Source: Halobacillus alkaliphilus (lineage in GTDB: Bacteria; Bacillota; Bacilli; Bacillales; Halobacillaceae). Taken from it: DNA of 64,000 bases. The notes beneath the pieces were generated by a model. That model worked only from the letters and a program-made list of their open reading frames with translations, was not told the origin of the DNA and made no database searches. Position numbers and translations under genes: made by a program. Of the stretch, positions 35,500 to 44,154 are shown piece after piece. Every line of letters begins with the position of its first letter. Positions within the stretch are counted from its first letter, which is position 1. The stretch lies in the NCBI RefSeq assembly GCF_900113125.1, contig NZ_FOOG01000009.1, forward strand, positions 53,939 to 117,938. Reading direction: 5' to 3'.

Positions 35500-35952
35500 A
35501 TGTTGTTAATGATTGTTCTAGGCTTCATCATTCCTTGGCTGACCACAGGATATGTTTATAAGAGAGCACCTAAGATTTTCTTTACAGTTGCACCATTCGC
35601 TGCTTTAATTGCGCTCATTTTGAATCAGCTCGGAATCCAGACAGACCTCTGGGCGATCCACACGTCTTCAAATGTGGTCCTTTTAAATACGTTATTTCTT
35701 GATTTAGGAATTTTTACGGTATCGGCTGTATGGTTTACGTATTTTCTTTACTATAAGGAGAGAAAACCGGCGTGGATGTACTTAATGTTTGTACTTGGGA
35801 TGACTGGAGTTGAATTCATAGCTCTTTCTATTCACCTATTGACCTATCATGAAAAATGGAACATCTTCTACACCTTCCTCATGTACTTCGGTGGATTTAT
35901 TATCATTCACCTGATTATTCGCAAGCTGGACAAACTTAAAGTCTACCCCTGA
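35500..35952 (+). CDS. Hypothetical four-helix membrane protein
   Basis: 150 residues from the ATG at 35500, which has GGAGGTG six bases upstream; the ATG at 35476 has no site. Four to five membrane helices with short loops and a basic C-terminus (RKLDKLKVYP). Similar small membrane proteins of the CBO0543-like type are common in sporeformers, but I cannot assign it firmly. Own terminator follows. Confidence 0.65.
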   Translation: MLLMIVLGFIIPWLTTGYVYKRAPKIFFTVAPFAALIALILNQLGIQTDLWAIHTSSNVVLLNTLFLDLGIFTVSAVWFTYFLYYKERKPAWMYLMFVLGMTGVEFIALSIHLLTYHEKWNIFYTFLMYFGGFIIIHLIIRKLDKLKVYP

Positions 35953-35981
35953 CCTTTCTTCTTCACTAGATGCAAATTAAA

Positions 35982-36014
35982 AAAGGCAAGACACCATAAC
36001 GGTGAATTGCCTTT
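35982..36014. terminator. Bidirectional terminator
   Basis: AAAGGCAA and ACC pair with GGT and TTGCCTTT; lies between two converging genes. Confidence 0.8.
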
Positions 36015-36030
36015 CCTAAACACTATCAAC

Positions 36031-36684
36031 TTAAAGGGATTGTATAGCTTCCTTAATCGCAGTGGTTCCGCTCACAACCTGAAATTCTTTACCAATCGTT
36101 GAATCATTTTCTAAAGCGGCAGCAATTACGTTTGCCACATCTTCCCTTGGCACTTCCCCTCTTTCCACTTTGGAAGCAGCTTCTACCTGCCCGGTTCCTG
36201 CATCATTCGTCAGCATACCAGGATGGATGATGGTATGATCTAAATCTGTTCCTCTCAACCACTCATCTGCGTAATGTTTCGCTGCAACGTATGGTGCAAA
36301 GGATGAAGGGGCACTCTGAATGGCTTCACGGGTCGTATCAAACGAGCTGATCATCACATATCGTTTCACACCAGCTGCTTTAGCTGCTTCGATCGTCTTC
36401 ACAGCCCCGTCCAGGTCAATTAGAACAGTTTTGTCCGGCCCCGTATGAGGTCCAGATCCTGCAGTAAATACAATAGCATCTACTCCTTCAGCCGCTTTGG
36501 CAATCGTTTCAATGTCATCCTCTAAATCAACGACCACTGTTTCAGCCCCTTTATCTTCAAAAAAGGACGCCTGTTCCTGCTTACGAATCATGGCTTTAGC
36601 TTCCAATTTGTCGCTTTCCTGAATAGTGGATACCAGGTGTTTACCAATTTGACCGTTTGCTCCTACAACAAGTACTTTCATCAT
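36031..36684 (-). CDS. NAD(P)-binding atypical short-chain reductase (YhfK-like)
   Basis: 217 residues. N-terminal VVGANGQIGKHLV is the dinucleotide loop; VVVDLEDD, AIVFTAGSG and the YVAAKHYAD active-site Tyr-x3-Lys-type segment follow. This is the NAD(P)H-binding atypical SDR group near B. subtilis YhfK. Possible role is quinone or flavin reduction or NmrA-type sensing; not known. Single gene. Confidence 0.85.
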   Translation of the reverse strand: MMKVLVVGANGQIGKHLVSTIQESDKLEAKAMIRKQEQASFFEDKGAETVVVDLEDDIETIAKAAEGVDAIVFTAGSGPHTGPDKTVLIDLDGAVKTIEAAKAAGVKRYVMISSFDTTREAIQSAPSSFAPYVAAKHYADEWLRGTDLDHTIIHPGMLTNDAGTGQVEAASKVERGEVPREDVANVIAAALENDSTIGKEFQVVSGTTAIKEAIQSL

Positions 36685-36941
36685 TTCTTCATCCTTTCTA
36701 ATTTACAATCTGAATTCATTGCGTGATCCATATTATTATCGTAGATGAAAAAACAGGAAGATGTCTAGAAACTTGCCTTAACCGCTTCACAGGAAACTTG
36801 CCAATATCGTTCTAATTTTGCTTTTTTTACCCAGGCTGGATTTTAGCTTTTTTCTTCCTAAATGCGACGAGAGAAGTTTTGATAGAAGCACATCCTCCAA
36901 CAGCTTTATTTCCTATAGAAGAAACCCATAAAGTTACCTGT

Positions 36942-37095
36942 TCACACGTTGTTTGGGTGTGCAAAAAACACACCGATGATTAACCCCATTAACGCAGCGG
37001 TTCCAGGTACTAAGATTTTCCGTAACAATGATTACCACAGGAACAGCAATTAACACCTCCCAAACATTTGTATGTATAATTGGGAACTCCTTCAT
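36942..37095 (-). pseudogene. Frameshifted, truncated DUF4395-like membrane protein
   Basis: From an ATG at 37095 the protein starts IIHTNVWEVLIAVPVVIIVTE, resembling the first helix of DUF4395. Near 37024 (run of T on the plus strand) the sense moves frame and continues ILVPGTAALMGLIIGVFF, a matching second helix, to a TGA at 36942-36944. About 50 of about 140 expected residues remain. The unshifted reading gives an implausible Cys/Arg-rich tail. Assignment to DUF4395 is by pattern only. Confidence 0.55.
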
Positions 37096-37224
37096 ACACT
37101 TGACCTCTCTAAAATAGAACAGCTTTGTAATATCGATTGCTGAATATAGATAGTATGGGCAAGGTACCCCAGATTTATATGTATTATTTATTACAAGGCT
37201 GTACACTATAACTTTTTCCAACAA

Positions 37225-37256
37225 AAAAATGATCTCTTTTTTCAGAGATCATTTTT
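37225..37256 (-). terminator. Terminator after the prs paralogue
   Basis: AAAAATGATCTCT at 37225-37237 pairs perfectly with 37244-37256; T-run on the minus strand. Confidence 0.9.
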
Positions 37257-37299
37257 CACAAGTTTCACTATATAGTTTTTCAAGATATTTATTTCTTTT

Positions 37300-38244
37300 C
37301 TAGTCGAAAAGTTCACTCACTGAATGGTCCGTCTGAACACGTACGATTGCATCCGCAAACAACGGAGCCACTGAAAGTGATTTGATTTTTTGAATCTGCT
37401 TTTCTTCCGGCAAGAAAACTGTATTAGTAATGACCAGTTCCTTGATCGGAGATTCTTCAATCTTCTGAACGGCGGGTTCTGATAATACCGCATGGGTACC
37501 GCAGGCATAAATGTCGTGCACTCCGCTTTCAATTAGAGCAGATGCTGCCTGGACCACCGTTTCTGCTGTATCAATCATGTCATCTACGATAAGAGCTGTC
37601 TTCCCTTCAATGGAGCCAACCACATTCATAACCTCATCAGCATTCGGTTCAGGTCTGCGCTTATCTACAAAAGCAATCGGGGTGTCTAGCAAATTCGCCA
37701 TTCTTCTGGCACGGCTCAGCCCACTTGTAGCCGGTGCTACCACCACGATATCTTTCATATCTTTTTCTTTATAGTATTTACCCAGAATAGATGTGCCAAG
37801 CAGCTGATCAACAGGTATATTGAAGAAACCTTGAATTTGAGGCGCATGCATATCCATGGTAATGACCCTTGAAACCCCAGCTGATTCAAGTAAATCAGCA
37901 ATGAGCTTTGCTGTAATCGGTTCCCGTGGACGAGCCTTTCGATCCTGACGGGCATATCCATAATACGGAAGGACCACATTAATGGTTCTTGCTGAAGCCC
38001 TCTTCATTGCATCAATCATAATCAACAATTCCATTAAGTGTTCATTTACCGGCTGAGAGGTGGATTGAATGAGATAAATATCGTCCCCCCTCACGCTTTC
38101 TTCAATATTAATTTGTACTTCGCCATCACTAAAACGAACAACGGAGCTTTTCCCTAATGGCGCTTCTAATATCTCAGATATTTCCTGCGCTAACGGTTCA
38201 TTGGAGTTTAACGTAAATAGCTTCATTTCAGATTTTGAACTCAT
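37300..38244 (-). CDS. prs: Ribose-phosphate pyrophosphokinase paralogue, divergent substrate loops
   Basis: 314 residues, normal length, collinear with bacterial PRPP synthase ([22 protein letters not shown] as [50 protein letters not shown]). Two conserved loops differ from the standard enzyme: the S-P-D-H-G-G segment reads APATSG, losing the conserved Asp and one Gly, and the ribose-5-phosphate loop D-D-I-I-D-T-A-G-T reads DDMIDTAET, Gly to Glu. It is not beside glmU/spoVC, where the housekeeping prs of Bacillaceae sits. RBS GGGAGAG. Either a low-activity or regulatory paralogue; see findings. Confidence 0.85.
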   Translation of the reverse strand: MSSKSEMKLFTLNSNEPLAQEISEILEAPLGKSSVVRFSDGEVQINIEESVRGDDIYLIQSTSQPVNEHLMELLIMIDAMKRASARTINVVLPYYGYARQDRKARPREPITAKLIADLLESAGVSRVITMDMHAPQIQGFFNIPVDQLLGTSILGKYYKEKDMKDIVVVAPATSGLSRARRMANLLDTPIAFVDKRRPEPNADEVMNVVGSIEGKTALIVDDMIDTAETVVQAASALIESGVHDIYACGTHAVLSEPAVQKIEESPIKELVITNTVFLPEEKQIQKIKSLSVAPLFADAIVRVQTDHSVSELFD

Positions 38245-38498
38245 GTAAATCTCTCCCGAACTTAAAATTTTTAACTCGTTTATGTAGCTGTCGACACTTT
38301 ATATAAAGACGACATTTTCGGTTATTATTCTGTTAAGACACTTACGATATTATAACATATAGACACCGGTCTTTCAGATTTGAACCCTTCTAAGTGTTTT
38401 TTGCCCGCAAGAGCTATAGGGATTAGGAGAAAGGATTGGATTTACCTTCTTCGTTATCATGATTGAAATACACTATGGTAAAACATTGTATAGAAAAA

Positions 38499-38536
38499 AC
38501 ACCTTCAAAGGGTTATACATCCGCTTTAAAGGTGTT
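38499..38536 (-). terminator. Terminator after the prolyl-hydroxylase-like gene
   Basis: AACACCTT and AAAG pair with CTTT and AAGGTGTT with one mismatch; six T on the minus strand. Confidence 0.8.
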
Positions 38537-38562
38537 CCTACTTACCTACGAGAGACGTTCTC

Positions 38563-39198
38563 TCACCTGTAATGTTTTCTCCTTACCCACATCGTCGCAG
38601 CCCACTTTTCACCGGCAGTGACCGGCGAGCCACCGTGGAGAGTCCTTTCATTGAGGAGGGGATCCGAATAGAAATATTCAAAATAGACGGCCATCCCTTG
38701 ATGAGGGGAGATGGATAAATTCATATGCGGAAAGTAGGTTTCTCCTCCCTCTTCCACATCGTTCAAGTATAAGACAAGCGTACTGATTCTTGGATTGTTA
38801 GTTGCTTTAGCCTTTGAACGGAAGTAGTCATAATGTGCTTTATATTCCTGGCCTTGTTTATAATTTAAAATGTGAAGTCCTTCTCCATGTTCGACGGGGA
38901 CGTTCATGATTTGTGCCACACGTTTTTCAATCCTGGCCGTTAGATCATCTTCTGGGAGAAACGTGCTGCTGCTCGTCCGGATGTCACTCACCTCGTGATT
39001 TGATCCAATTTTTGATCGGTTCATTTTGCTTTTGGACAGGAGGATGAGATCGTCACACTCTTCCTTACTCACCACATTACCCAGGACAGCAATCAATGGA
39101 TTATCCATCTTAGCGATAATTGCTATTTCACGGTCTTCGGTAATAATTTTATGCCCCGTATGGTCGAAAATGGAGGGTTCCTTCACTGGTATTGTCAC
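38563..39198 (-). CDS. Prolyl 4-hydroxylase-like 2-oxoglutarate/Fe(II) dioxygenase
   Basis: 211 residues from a GTG at 39198. The double-stranded beta-helix has the complete iron triad and cosubstrate residue: His and Asp in HYDYF near 121-123, distal His in ERTLHGGSPV and Lys in GEKWAATMW. The arrangement matches the collagen-type prolyl 4-hydroxylase of Bacillus anthracis and relatives, which hydroxylate proline in proteins. The substrate here is unknown; no collagen-like (Gly-x-y) protein is seen in the window. Confidence 0.87.
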   Translation of the reverse strand: MTIPVKEPSIFDHTGHKIITEDREIAIIAKMDNPLIAVLGNVVSKEECDDLILLSKSKMNRSKIGSNHEVSDIRTSSSTFLPEDDLTARIEKRVAQIMNVPVEHGEGLHILNYKQGQEYKAHYDYFRSKAKATNNPRISTLVLYLNDVEEGGETYFPHMNLSISPHQGMAVYFEYFYSDPLLNERTLHGGSPVTAGEKWAATMWVRRKHYR

Positions 39199-39645
39199 TT
39201 TTCATCAACCTCTTCTAATTTTATTAAAACGCTTTAAAAAAGATTTTTCCACTACCGCAAAAACAATAGGATACAAAGAATATATTACCATTTAATTACT
39301 ATTACTTCCTTATATTTCATGAAAGTTATCTATTTGTTCACAATTGAAAATGCCACCTAATCTTAGGAGACCCTATCTACAAGAGGATTTTTTCTATACG
39401 AAAAAAGCATGAGACAGAATTAACTGTTCCACGCTCATTAAGTGTAAATTTATTCTATTAGAGGATCATTATGTATGATAGGTTCAAGGATTTGTACCCA
39501 ATGGCTTTAGATGTATGATGTGAAGTGTAAACTGCGTCCATAACGAAGGTGGAGAAAAATGCGGCGCTACCTCCATTTACATTATTTGAGTCCGGCAAAA
39601 CTGCTTCCCCCGAAAACTGAGAACGATATAAACATAACATGGTAG
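39199..39645. other. Intergenic, 447 bases, weak structure only
   Basis: A hairpin-like AGCATGAGACAG / CTGTTCCACGCT at about 39406-39437 could be a degraded terminator for the FhuF-like gene. Short open frames on both strands have no ribosome binding site. Nothing else recognised. Confidence 0.4.
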
Positions 39646-40284
39646 TTAAGAAGAGCACTTCTTATTAGAAAGCGGGCATACAAGGCAATGAGTTAGTGCT
39701 TCCTTCTTTTTTTCCAGTTTATGAAAATAACAGCATGTACGCCGAACTTTTTGCTCTCTAAGAGATTTGGGAGCTGTGAGGTAATTCTTCATAGGGTGCT
39801 CCACCCAGTTGAAGCAGCTTCCCCCCAGTTGATTAAATTCCTCAGCCAGCTGAACGATTGCCTGGTGAGCATCCGGGTATCGCTCTACTGCTTTTCTAAA
39901 GTAAGAATTAATCCGGACAGCTACATTTTCCCACAAAATAAAGACAGGAAGATTTGTGACTTGATGAAACGATTCCAGCAAAGGCAGGATGTTATAAGCA
40001 AAAAGCTCTTCCCAGGCCTCTTCTCGTGAATCGGTATATTTAATTCGTGAATCGTCGATTTTAATATCCAACTCATTGCTAATACTGCACGAATCGAGAG
40101 GGATAATTCTCGCTCTCTCTTCCCACAACATAGAGTCCATTACATAAGAAGGCAGAACCTGAGCGTACTTCTTCATCATCATGGACGCTGTAACCTTTAA
40201 GTTGGGAGCTAAAATCCGTTGTTGTTGATGGTTTAGGAAATCAATACATTCTGCTTCTTCCGTTAAGGCTTGTATGGGAATCAT
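39646..40284 (-). CDS. FhuF-like siderophore-iron reductase
   Basis: 212 residues. The C-terminus has the 2Fe-2S ligands of FhuF-type reductases: a Cys-Cys pair, 14 residues, then Cys-x2-Cys (HCLVCPL). The N-terminal two thirds are helical with low conservation, as in IucA/IucC-associated and FhuF proteins. It reduces ferric siderophore after uptake to release iron in the cytoplasm. It overlaps the preceding permease stop by four bases and closes a Fur-controlled operon. Confidence 0.82.
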   Translation of the reverse strand: MIPIQALTEEAECIDFLNHQQQRILAPNLKVTASMMMKKYAQVLPSYVMDSMLWEERARIIPLDSCSISNELDIKIDDSRIKYTDSREEAWEELFAYNILPLLESFHQVTNLPVFILWENVAVRINSYFRKAVERYPDAHQAIVQLAEEFNQLGGSCFNWVEHPMKNYLTAPKSLREQKVRRTCCYFHKLEKKKEALTHCLVCPLSNKKCSS

Positions 40285-41324
40285 TCACTCATCACCTTTC
40301 GATTGCGGTATAGTAAATAGATGAAAAATGGCGCGCCGATTCCGGCTGTAAACACTCCAGCAGGGATATCAGATGGTAAAAAGGCCGTTCGAGCAATGAT
40401 ATCAGCACCCATCACGATTAACGATCCTATTAAGGCAGAACCAACTACTAAGTTGGCAAACGAGTTATGCAAAATAAGCCGAGCGATATGGGGAGCGATT
40501 AACCCCACAAAAGCGATCCCGCCTGCAAAAGACACAGCCGCTCCAGCCAAAGCCACACTTAAGGCAAGTAATAGGAAGCGGAACAACTGCACTCGGACGC
40601 CCATGCCAGTGGCTACGTCATCCCCCAACTGCTTGACATCCACAACCCCCGTAAAAAAAATCGAGATAAAGATCAGGGTGAGAATAATAGGAAGAAGAAT
40701 GGTTACTTCCTGCCAATTAGCCCCGTATAAGCTTCCGGTTAACCATAGATATACTTTAGAAGCAATAGCAGATTCACTCGATACCATAAACATGGTCACT
40801 ATGGCATTAGTTAAAGCAGAGATGCCAATACCAATAAGAATCAGACGCATAGGTGTAACTCCATTTTTCCATGACAATAAGTAGATGATTGCGGTTGTGA
40901 CGGCCGCTCCCATTATGGAAGCAAGGGGAAGCCAATTCACACTCATTTCGCCCAGCAAAAAAACAATAAACAATACAGCACCTACGGAAGCCCCGCCGGT
41001 AACTCCCACAATGTCTGGAGAACCAAGGGGGTTACGAATCATACCTTGCAGGATTAAGCCAGACACTCCCAGTCCTGCTCCGACCAGGAAGCCCATAACT
41101 ACACGAGGCATCCGGAGTTCATTGAGAACAAAAGCGTGCTCACTTTCACCAATAAGCTCTTGAAATACCGCTCCTAAAGGAATATAACTGCTGCCTGCTG
41201 AAAGGCTGATGAGAAATACAATAAACGTCACTAACATCAAGGAAATTAAAATATATAATGAACGTTTATGAAATTGCAGCGAAAATTGGTCGCCTTTACT
41301 TCGGATTGTGAAAAATTCACCCAC
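40281..41324 (-). CDS. FecCD-family siderophore ABC permease (second)
   Basis: 347 residues from a GTG at 41324 with AAAGGGGTG upstream. About nine to ten membrane helices with BtuC/FecCD landmarks: RMPRVVMGFLVGAGLGVSG, RNPLGSPDIVGVTGGA and the cytoplasmic coupling region GFIGLIAPHIAR-like GLIAPHIARLI. It overlaps the first permease by eight bases. The pair forms a heterodimeric channel for ferric siderophore. Confidence 0.92.
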   Translation of the reverse strand: MGEFFTIRSKGDQFSLQFHKRSLYILISLMLVTFIVFLISLSAGSSYIPLGAVFQELIGESEHAFVLNELRMPRVVMGFLVGAGLGVSGLILQGMIRNPLGSPDIVGVTGGASVGAVLFIVFLLGEMSVNWLPLASIMGAAVTTAIIYLLSWKNGVTPMRLILIGIGISALTNAIVTMFMVSSESAIASKVYLWLTGSLYGANWQEVTILLPIILTLIFISIFFTGVVDVKQLGDDVATGMGVRVQLFRFLLLALSVALAGAAVSFAGGIAFVGLIAPHIARLILHNSFANLVVGSALIGSLIVMGADIIARTAFLPSDIPAGVFTAGIGAPFFIYLLYRNRKVMSE

Positions 41325-42333
41325 TTTTCTTCACCCCTTTTCTAGCTATATAAATGAAGAATGGTGTTCCGAAAAGAGCTGTCATGACCCCTATTGGCAT
41401 TTCCTGGGGTGCAATGATAAGCCGTGCGGCAATGTCCGCCCCGAGCAACAACGTAGCTCCGCACAGACCACTGATCGGTATAATCCACTGATAATTAGGT
41501 CCTGTGATTCCTTTTACGATGTGCGGGACAACCAGCCCAATGAAGCCGATCGACCCTGCTACAGCTACAGACCCTCCGGCTAAAAATACAATCGTTATTC
41601 CAATAACCAGTTTGAGCAATCCGGTGTTTTGACCCAAGTTCTTAGCCACATCATCCCCTGACATTAGAATATTCAAAGGCTTACCAATGAAAAAGGAAAG
41701 GACAATGGCTCCTAAGAGAAAAGGAAGAACCGGTAAAAGAATGTCTAATTCCCGCCCTGCTACAGAACCGGACAGCCAAAACAACACGCTTTGCATTCGT
41801 TGCTCATCTAACACGAGCATCCCTTGAGTGAATGAAATAAAAAGTGCACTAATTGCAGCACCCGCTAGCACAATCCGAATAGGAGACAAACCGTCTTCAC
41901 CCATAGAACCTAATAAATATACAATTGTTCCGGCAACACCAGCCCCTACAAAACCAATCCACATATACCCGCTTAAGGACTCTACCGAAAAGAACGTGGC
42001 TGCAGCTACGATAAAGAAAAGAGCTCCTGCATTGACTCCGAAAATGTCAGGAGATGCTAAAGGATTGCGCGTTAACGCCTGCATAAGAGCTCCGGCTATG
42101 GACAAACTGGCACCTACGGTCATAGCTATTAATGTCCGGGTAATACGCGACGTCCGAATAATGACCTGATTCGTGCTGGAAGGGTCATAATGAATGAAGG
42201 CGTCCCAAACCGTAGATAGAGGTATAGAGGTTTTTCCTATAGCTATACTTAAAAATCCAGCGGTTAAAAATATAACAATAATCCCAAGCAGGATTGTCCA
42301 TTTGAAATGTCTGTTTATAATAAATTTGCTCAT
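41317..42333 (-). CDS. FecCD-family siderophore ABC permease (first)
   Basis: 338 residues from the ATG at 42333 (GGGGAG upstream) rather than 42348. Same fold as its partner: RITRTLIAMTVGASLSIAG, RNPLASPDIFGVNAGA and GLVVPHIVKGI. It lies 54 bases after the binding-protein gene, with a stem-loop in the gap. No ATPase gene is in the operon, so it must use a shared FepC/YusV-type ATPase encoded elsewhere, as several Bacillus siderophore permeases do. Confidence 0.92.
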   Translation of the reverse strand: MSKFIINRHFKWTILLGIIVIFLTAGFLSIAIGKTSIPLSTVWDAFIHYDPSSTNQVIIRTSRITRTLIAMTVGASLSIAGALMQALTRNPLASPDIFGVNAGALFFIVAAATFFSVESLSGYMWIGFVGAGVAGTIVYLLGSMGEDGLSPIRIVLAGAAISALFISFTQGMLVLDEQRMQSVLFWLSGSVAGRELDILLPVLPFLLGAIVLSFFIGKPLNILMSGDDVAKNLGQNTGLLKLVIGITIVFLAGGSVAVAGSIGFIGLVVPHIVKGITGPNYQWIIPISGLCGATLLLGADIAARLIIAPQEMPIGVMTALFGTPFFIYIARKGVKKSG

Positions 42334-42354
42334 TAGGTTTCTCCCCAAAGCAAC

Positions 42355-42381
42355 AAAGATAGGAGATCTCCTCCTATCTTT
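42355..42381 (-). terminator. Intercistronic stem-loop between binding protein and permease
   Basis: AAAGATAGGA at 42355-42364 pairs perfectly with TCCTATCTTT at 42372-42381, directly after the lipoprotein stop. Only three T follow, so it looks like a partial terminator or 3'-end stabiliser that raises binding protein over permease. Confidence 0.7.
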
Positions 42382-42386
42382 GGAAT

Positions 42387-43382
42387 TTACTTCTCTAAAT
42401 CAAATCGGTCATACAAGTCGTCCAGCATTAAGTTGGCCGCTCGAATTCCTCCAGCCATATTCCAAGTAACTTCATCCACCATATGAACCTCATCATTTTT
42501 CACAGCGTCCAGGTTCTTCCAAAGAGGATGATTAGTCCACTCTTCATAATTATCTTTAATCGCTGGCTCATCACTCATAAATATATAAAAGACATCAGCA
42601 TTCATTTCATTAATGCTTTCTTTATCCGTTAACTTCATACCCCATTCATCTGACTGCTGGTTTTCTGGTCTAGTAAATCCTGCCTCTCTAAGGATTGTCC
42701 CAGCAAAACTATCGAAATAGATGCGTGCATGATCGCTTCTGAAATTCAAGATAGATACGTTAAGCGGCCACTCATCCCCTAGCTTTTCAGAAGCTTTTGT
42801 ATTGAAATCTTCAATTCGCTCATCCCAGTTAGTCAGGATTTCGTCTGCCTTATCTTGCTTATCTAATGTTTCTCCCATCAATTTAACGGTTTCCTTGAAT
42901 TCATAGACCTGATCAATAGCTACAGTAGGAGCGATCTTATTTAATTTCTCATAGATATCCTCGTGACGAAGTTTCGATGCGAAAATAACATCAGGATTTA
43001 ATTGGGCAATCTCCTCTAAATTCGGCTGCGTTTCTTCTCCTACTAATGGCGTACCTTCCAAGTCATCGCGAAGATACTTATAAATAGGTTTTTCTACCCA
43101 TGATTCAACAATTCCTACCGGCTCTACGTCGAATGCAGTAGCTGTATCCGTTGCTCCTTGATAAAGAGTTACCACCTTTTCAGGAGTTCCCTCGATCGTT
43201 GTCGTCCCCATGGCGTGTTCAATTTCTCTTGTATTGGATGCTTCGCTTGATGAATCACTACCTTCATCGGATGAATTACTTTCTGAAGAAGCCCCGTCCG
43301 AACCACAAGCTGCAAGCAATGTAGCCAAAAGTAAAACAATTAAAAGCAGTCCCCATTTTTTATGTAAAAGATGGTTTAACAT
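42387..43382 (-). CDS. Iron-siderophore binding lipoprotein
   Basis: 331 residues from the ATG at 43382 (AAAGGAGG upstream). Lipoprotein signal with lipobox LAAC near residue 26, a Ser/Glu-rich linker, then a periplasmic-binding fold of the FhuD/FepB class (EKVVTLYQGATDTATAF, NPDVIFASKL, YFDSFAGTILREAGF). It captures ferric siderophore outside the membrane for the two permeases downstream. A perfect-arm Fur box lies 23 bases before the start. The siderophore cannot be identified from sequence. Confidence 0.92.
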   Translation of the reverse strand: MLNHLLHKKWGLLLIVLLLATLLAACGSDGASSESNSSDEGSDSSSEASNTREIEHAMGTTTIEGTPEKVVTLYQGATDTATAFDVEPVGIVESWVEKPIYKYLRDDLEGTPLVGEETQPNLEEIAQLNPDVIFASKLRHEDIYEKLNKIAPTVAIDQVYEFKETVKLMGETLDKQDKADEILTNWDERIEDFNTKASEKLGDEWPLNVSILNFRSDHARIYFDSFAGTILREAGFTRPENQQSDEWGMKLTDKESINEMNADVFYIFMSDEPAIKDNYEEWTNHPLWKNLDAVKNDEVHMVDEVTWNMAGGIRAANLMLDDLYDRFDLEK

Positions 43383-43404
43383 ATGTATTCCTCCTTTTTG
43401 ATAT

Positions 43405-43419
43405 TGAGAATCATTTTCA
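43405..43419. promoter_or_regulatory. Fur box
   Basis: TGAGAAT-C-ATTTTCA fits the 7-1-7 Fur site TGANAAT-N-ATTNTCA exactly and lies in the promoter of the siderophore operon, implying iron repression. Confidence 0.85.
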
Positions 43420-43577
43420 TCTGTAATCATGTTATTGCAAGTGAAAATCTATGTCAATACTATTTAGGACTTTCCATTCATTTCCACAGTTTGTTGAATC
43501 CTCTACTTCTATTTATGCACGGAGCGATCAAGCCTCTAGAAGGAGCCCTGTTTTGGTAGTCATTATTAGGGGAATCG

Positions 43578-43673
43578 ATGGAAATGCAATTCTTTATTGG
43601 CTTTACTCTTATCGCGGCAGGAATAATAGTTGTAACACTTCTCTTGCCTCGGAAGGTAGATAACGTAAAATGA
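43578..43673 (+). CDS. Possible 31-residue single-helix membrane peptide
   Basis: ATG at 43578 preceded by AGGGG with 6-base spacing. The product is M-E-M-Q, a hydrophobic helix of about 20 residues (FFIGFTLIAAGIIVVTLLLP) and a basic tail RKVDNVK. Composition and layout are those of a membrane micropeptide. No family is recognised and no promoter is certain. Confidence 0.4.
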   Translation: MEMQFFIGFTLIAAGIIVVTLLLPRKVDNVK

Positions 43674-44046
43674 CAATTACTTTCTTTATTAAGGAGTTTA
43701 AGTTTCAAACTGCCCATTAAATAATCTCCCTAATAAGGTGATTGTTTAATGTGTTTACTTCTATATGAAATGTCTCCATGACCACTTTTTCTCTAATGGC
43801 ACTAATTTCAATTATAATGAGTCATTGATAATGCGGGCTGTAACTGTATCCTTGTATGAATCTTAAGCCAAACTAAAATCACGATCTGTTACTTCCTGGA
43901 GAGCACCTCTTAACCCTTTTACCTAGACAGTCACTAGTGTCTTTGTTATAGGTAGAGTATAAGGAATTATTTAGTCCTTAACAGGTGATTTAACTCCACC
44001 TGCTCAACCATTGAAGAATTGATTATTAGACGGAATTGTGGATGTG
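43674..44046. other. Leader region upstream of ahpC with stacked dyads
   Basis: No gene. Three short inverted repeats follow one another: ACCTA/TAGGT at about 43922-43955, AAGGA/TCCTT at about 43963-43980 and CAGGTG/CACCTG at 43982-44002. No T-run follows. Purpose unknown. Confidence 0.4.
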
Positions 44047-44075
44047 TTGACAAAAAACGCATTCTATATAATAAT
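44047..44075 (+). promoter_or_regulatory. ahpC promoter
   Basis: TTGACA at 44047-44052 and AATAAT at 44070-44075 with 17-base spacing; an alternative TATAAT at 44067 has 14. The PerR box starts 10 bases downstream. Confidence 0.7.
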
Positions 44076-44085
44076 AGTTACTGGA

Positions 44086-44100
44086 TTAGAATTATTATAA
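44086..44100. promoter_or_regulatory. PerR box before ahpC
   Basis: TTAGAAT-T-ATTATAA matches the PerR box TTATAATNATTATAA at 14 of 15 positions and lies over the expected transcription start, so PerR should repress ahpCF until peroxide oxidises it. Confidence 0.85.
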
Positions 44101-44154
44101 AAAACTGCTTAAGAAAAGCAGAAATCTTATCACAATTACAGGAGGAATTCTACT

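Noticed and set aside
38313..38325. PurBox-like match upstream of the prs paralogue
   Set aside because: Two mismatches and only one copy; PurR needs two tandem boxes.
39458..39658. 66-codon minus-strand frame between the dioxygenase and FhuF-like genes
   Set aside because: No RBS, no homology recognised; overlaps the end of the FhuF-like gene.
40321..41163. Long plus-strand frames antisense to the siderophore permeases
   Set aside because: Mirror-strand artefacts of hydrophobic protein coding; no RBS and atypical composition.
43451..43717. 70-80-codon frames on both strands upstream of the siderophore operon
   Set aside because: No ribosome binding site and no recognisable sequence; they overlap the better 31-codon candidate.
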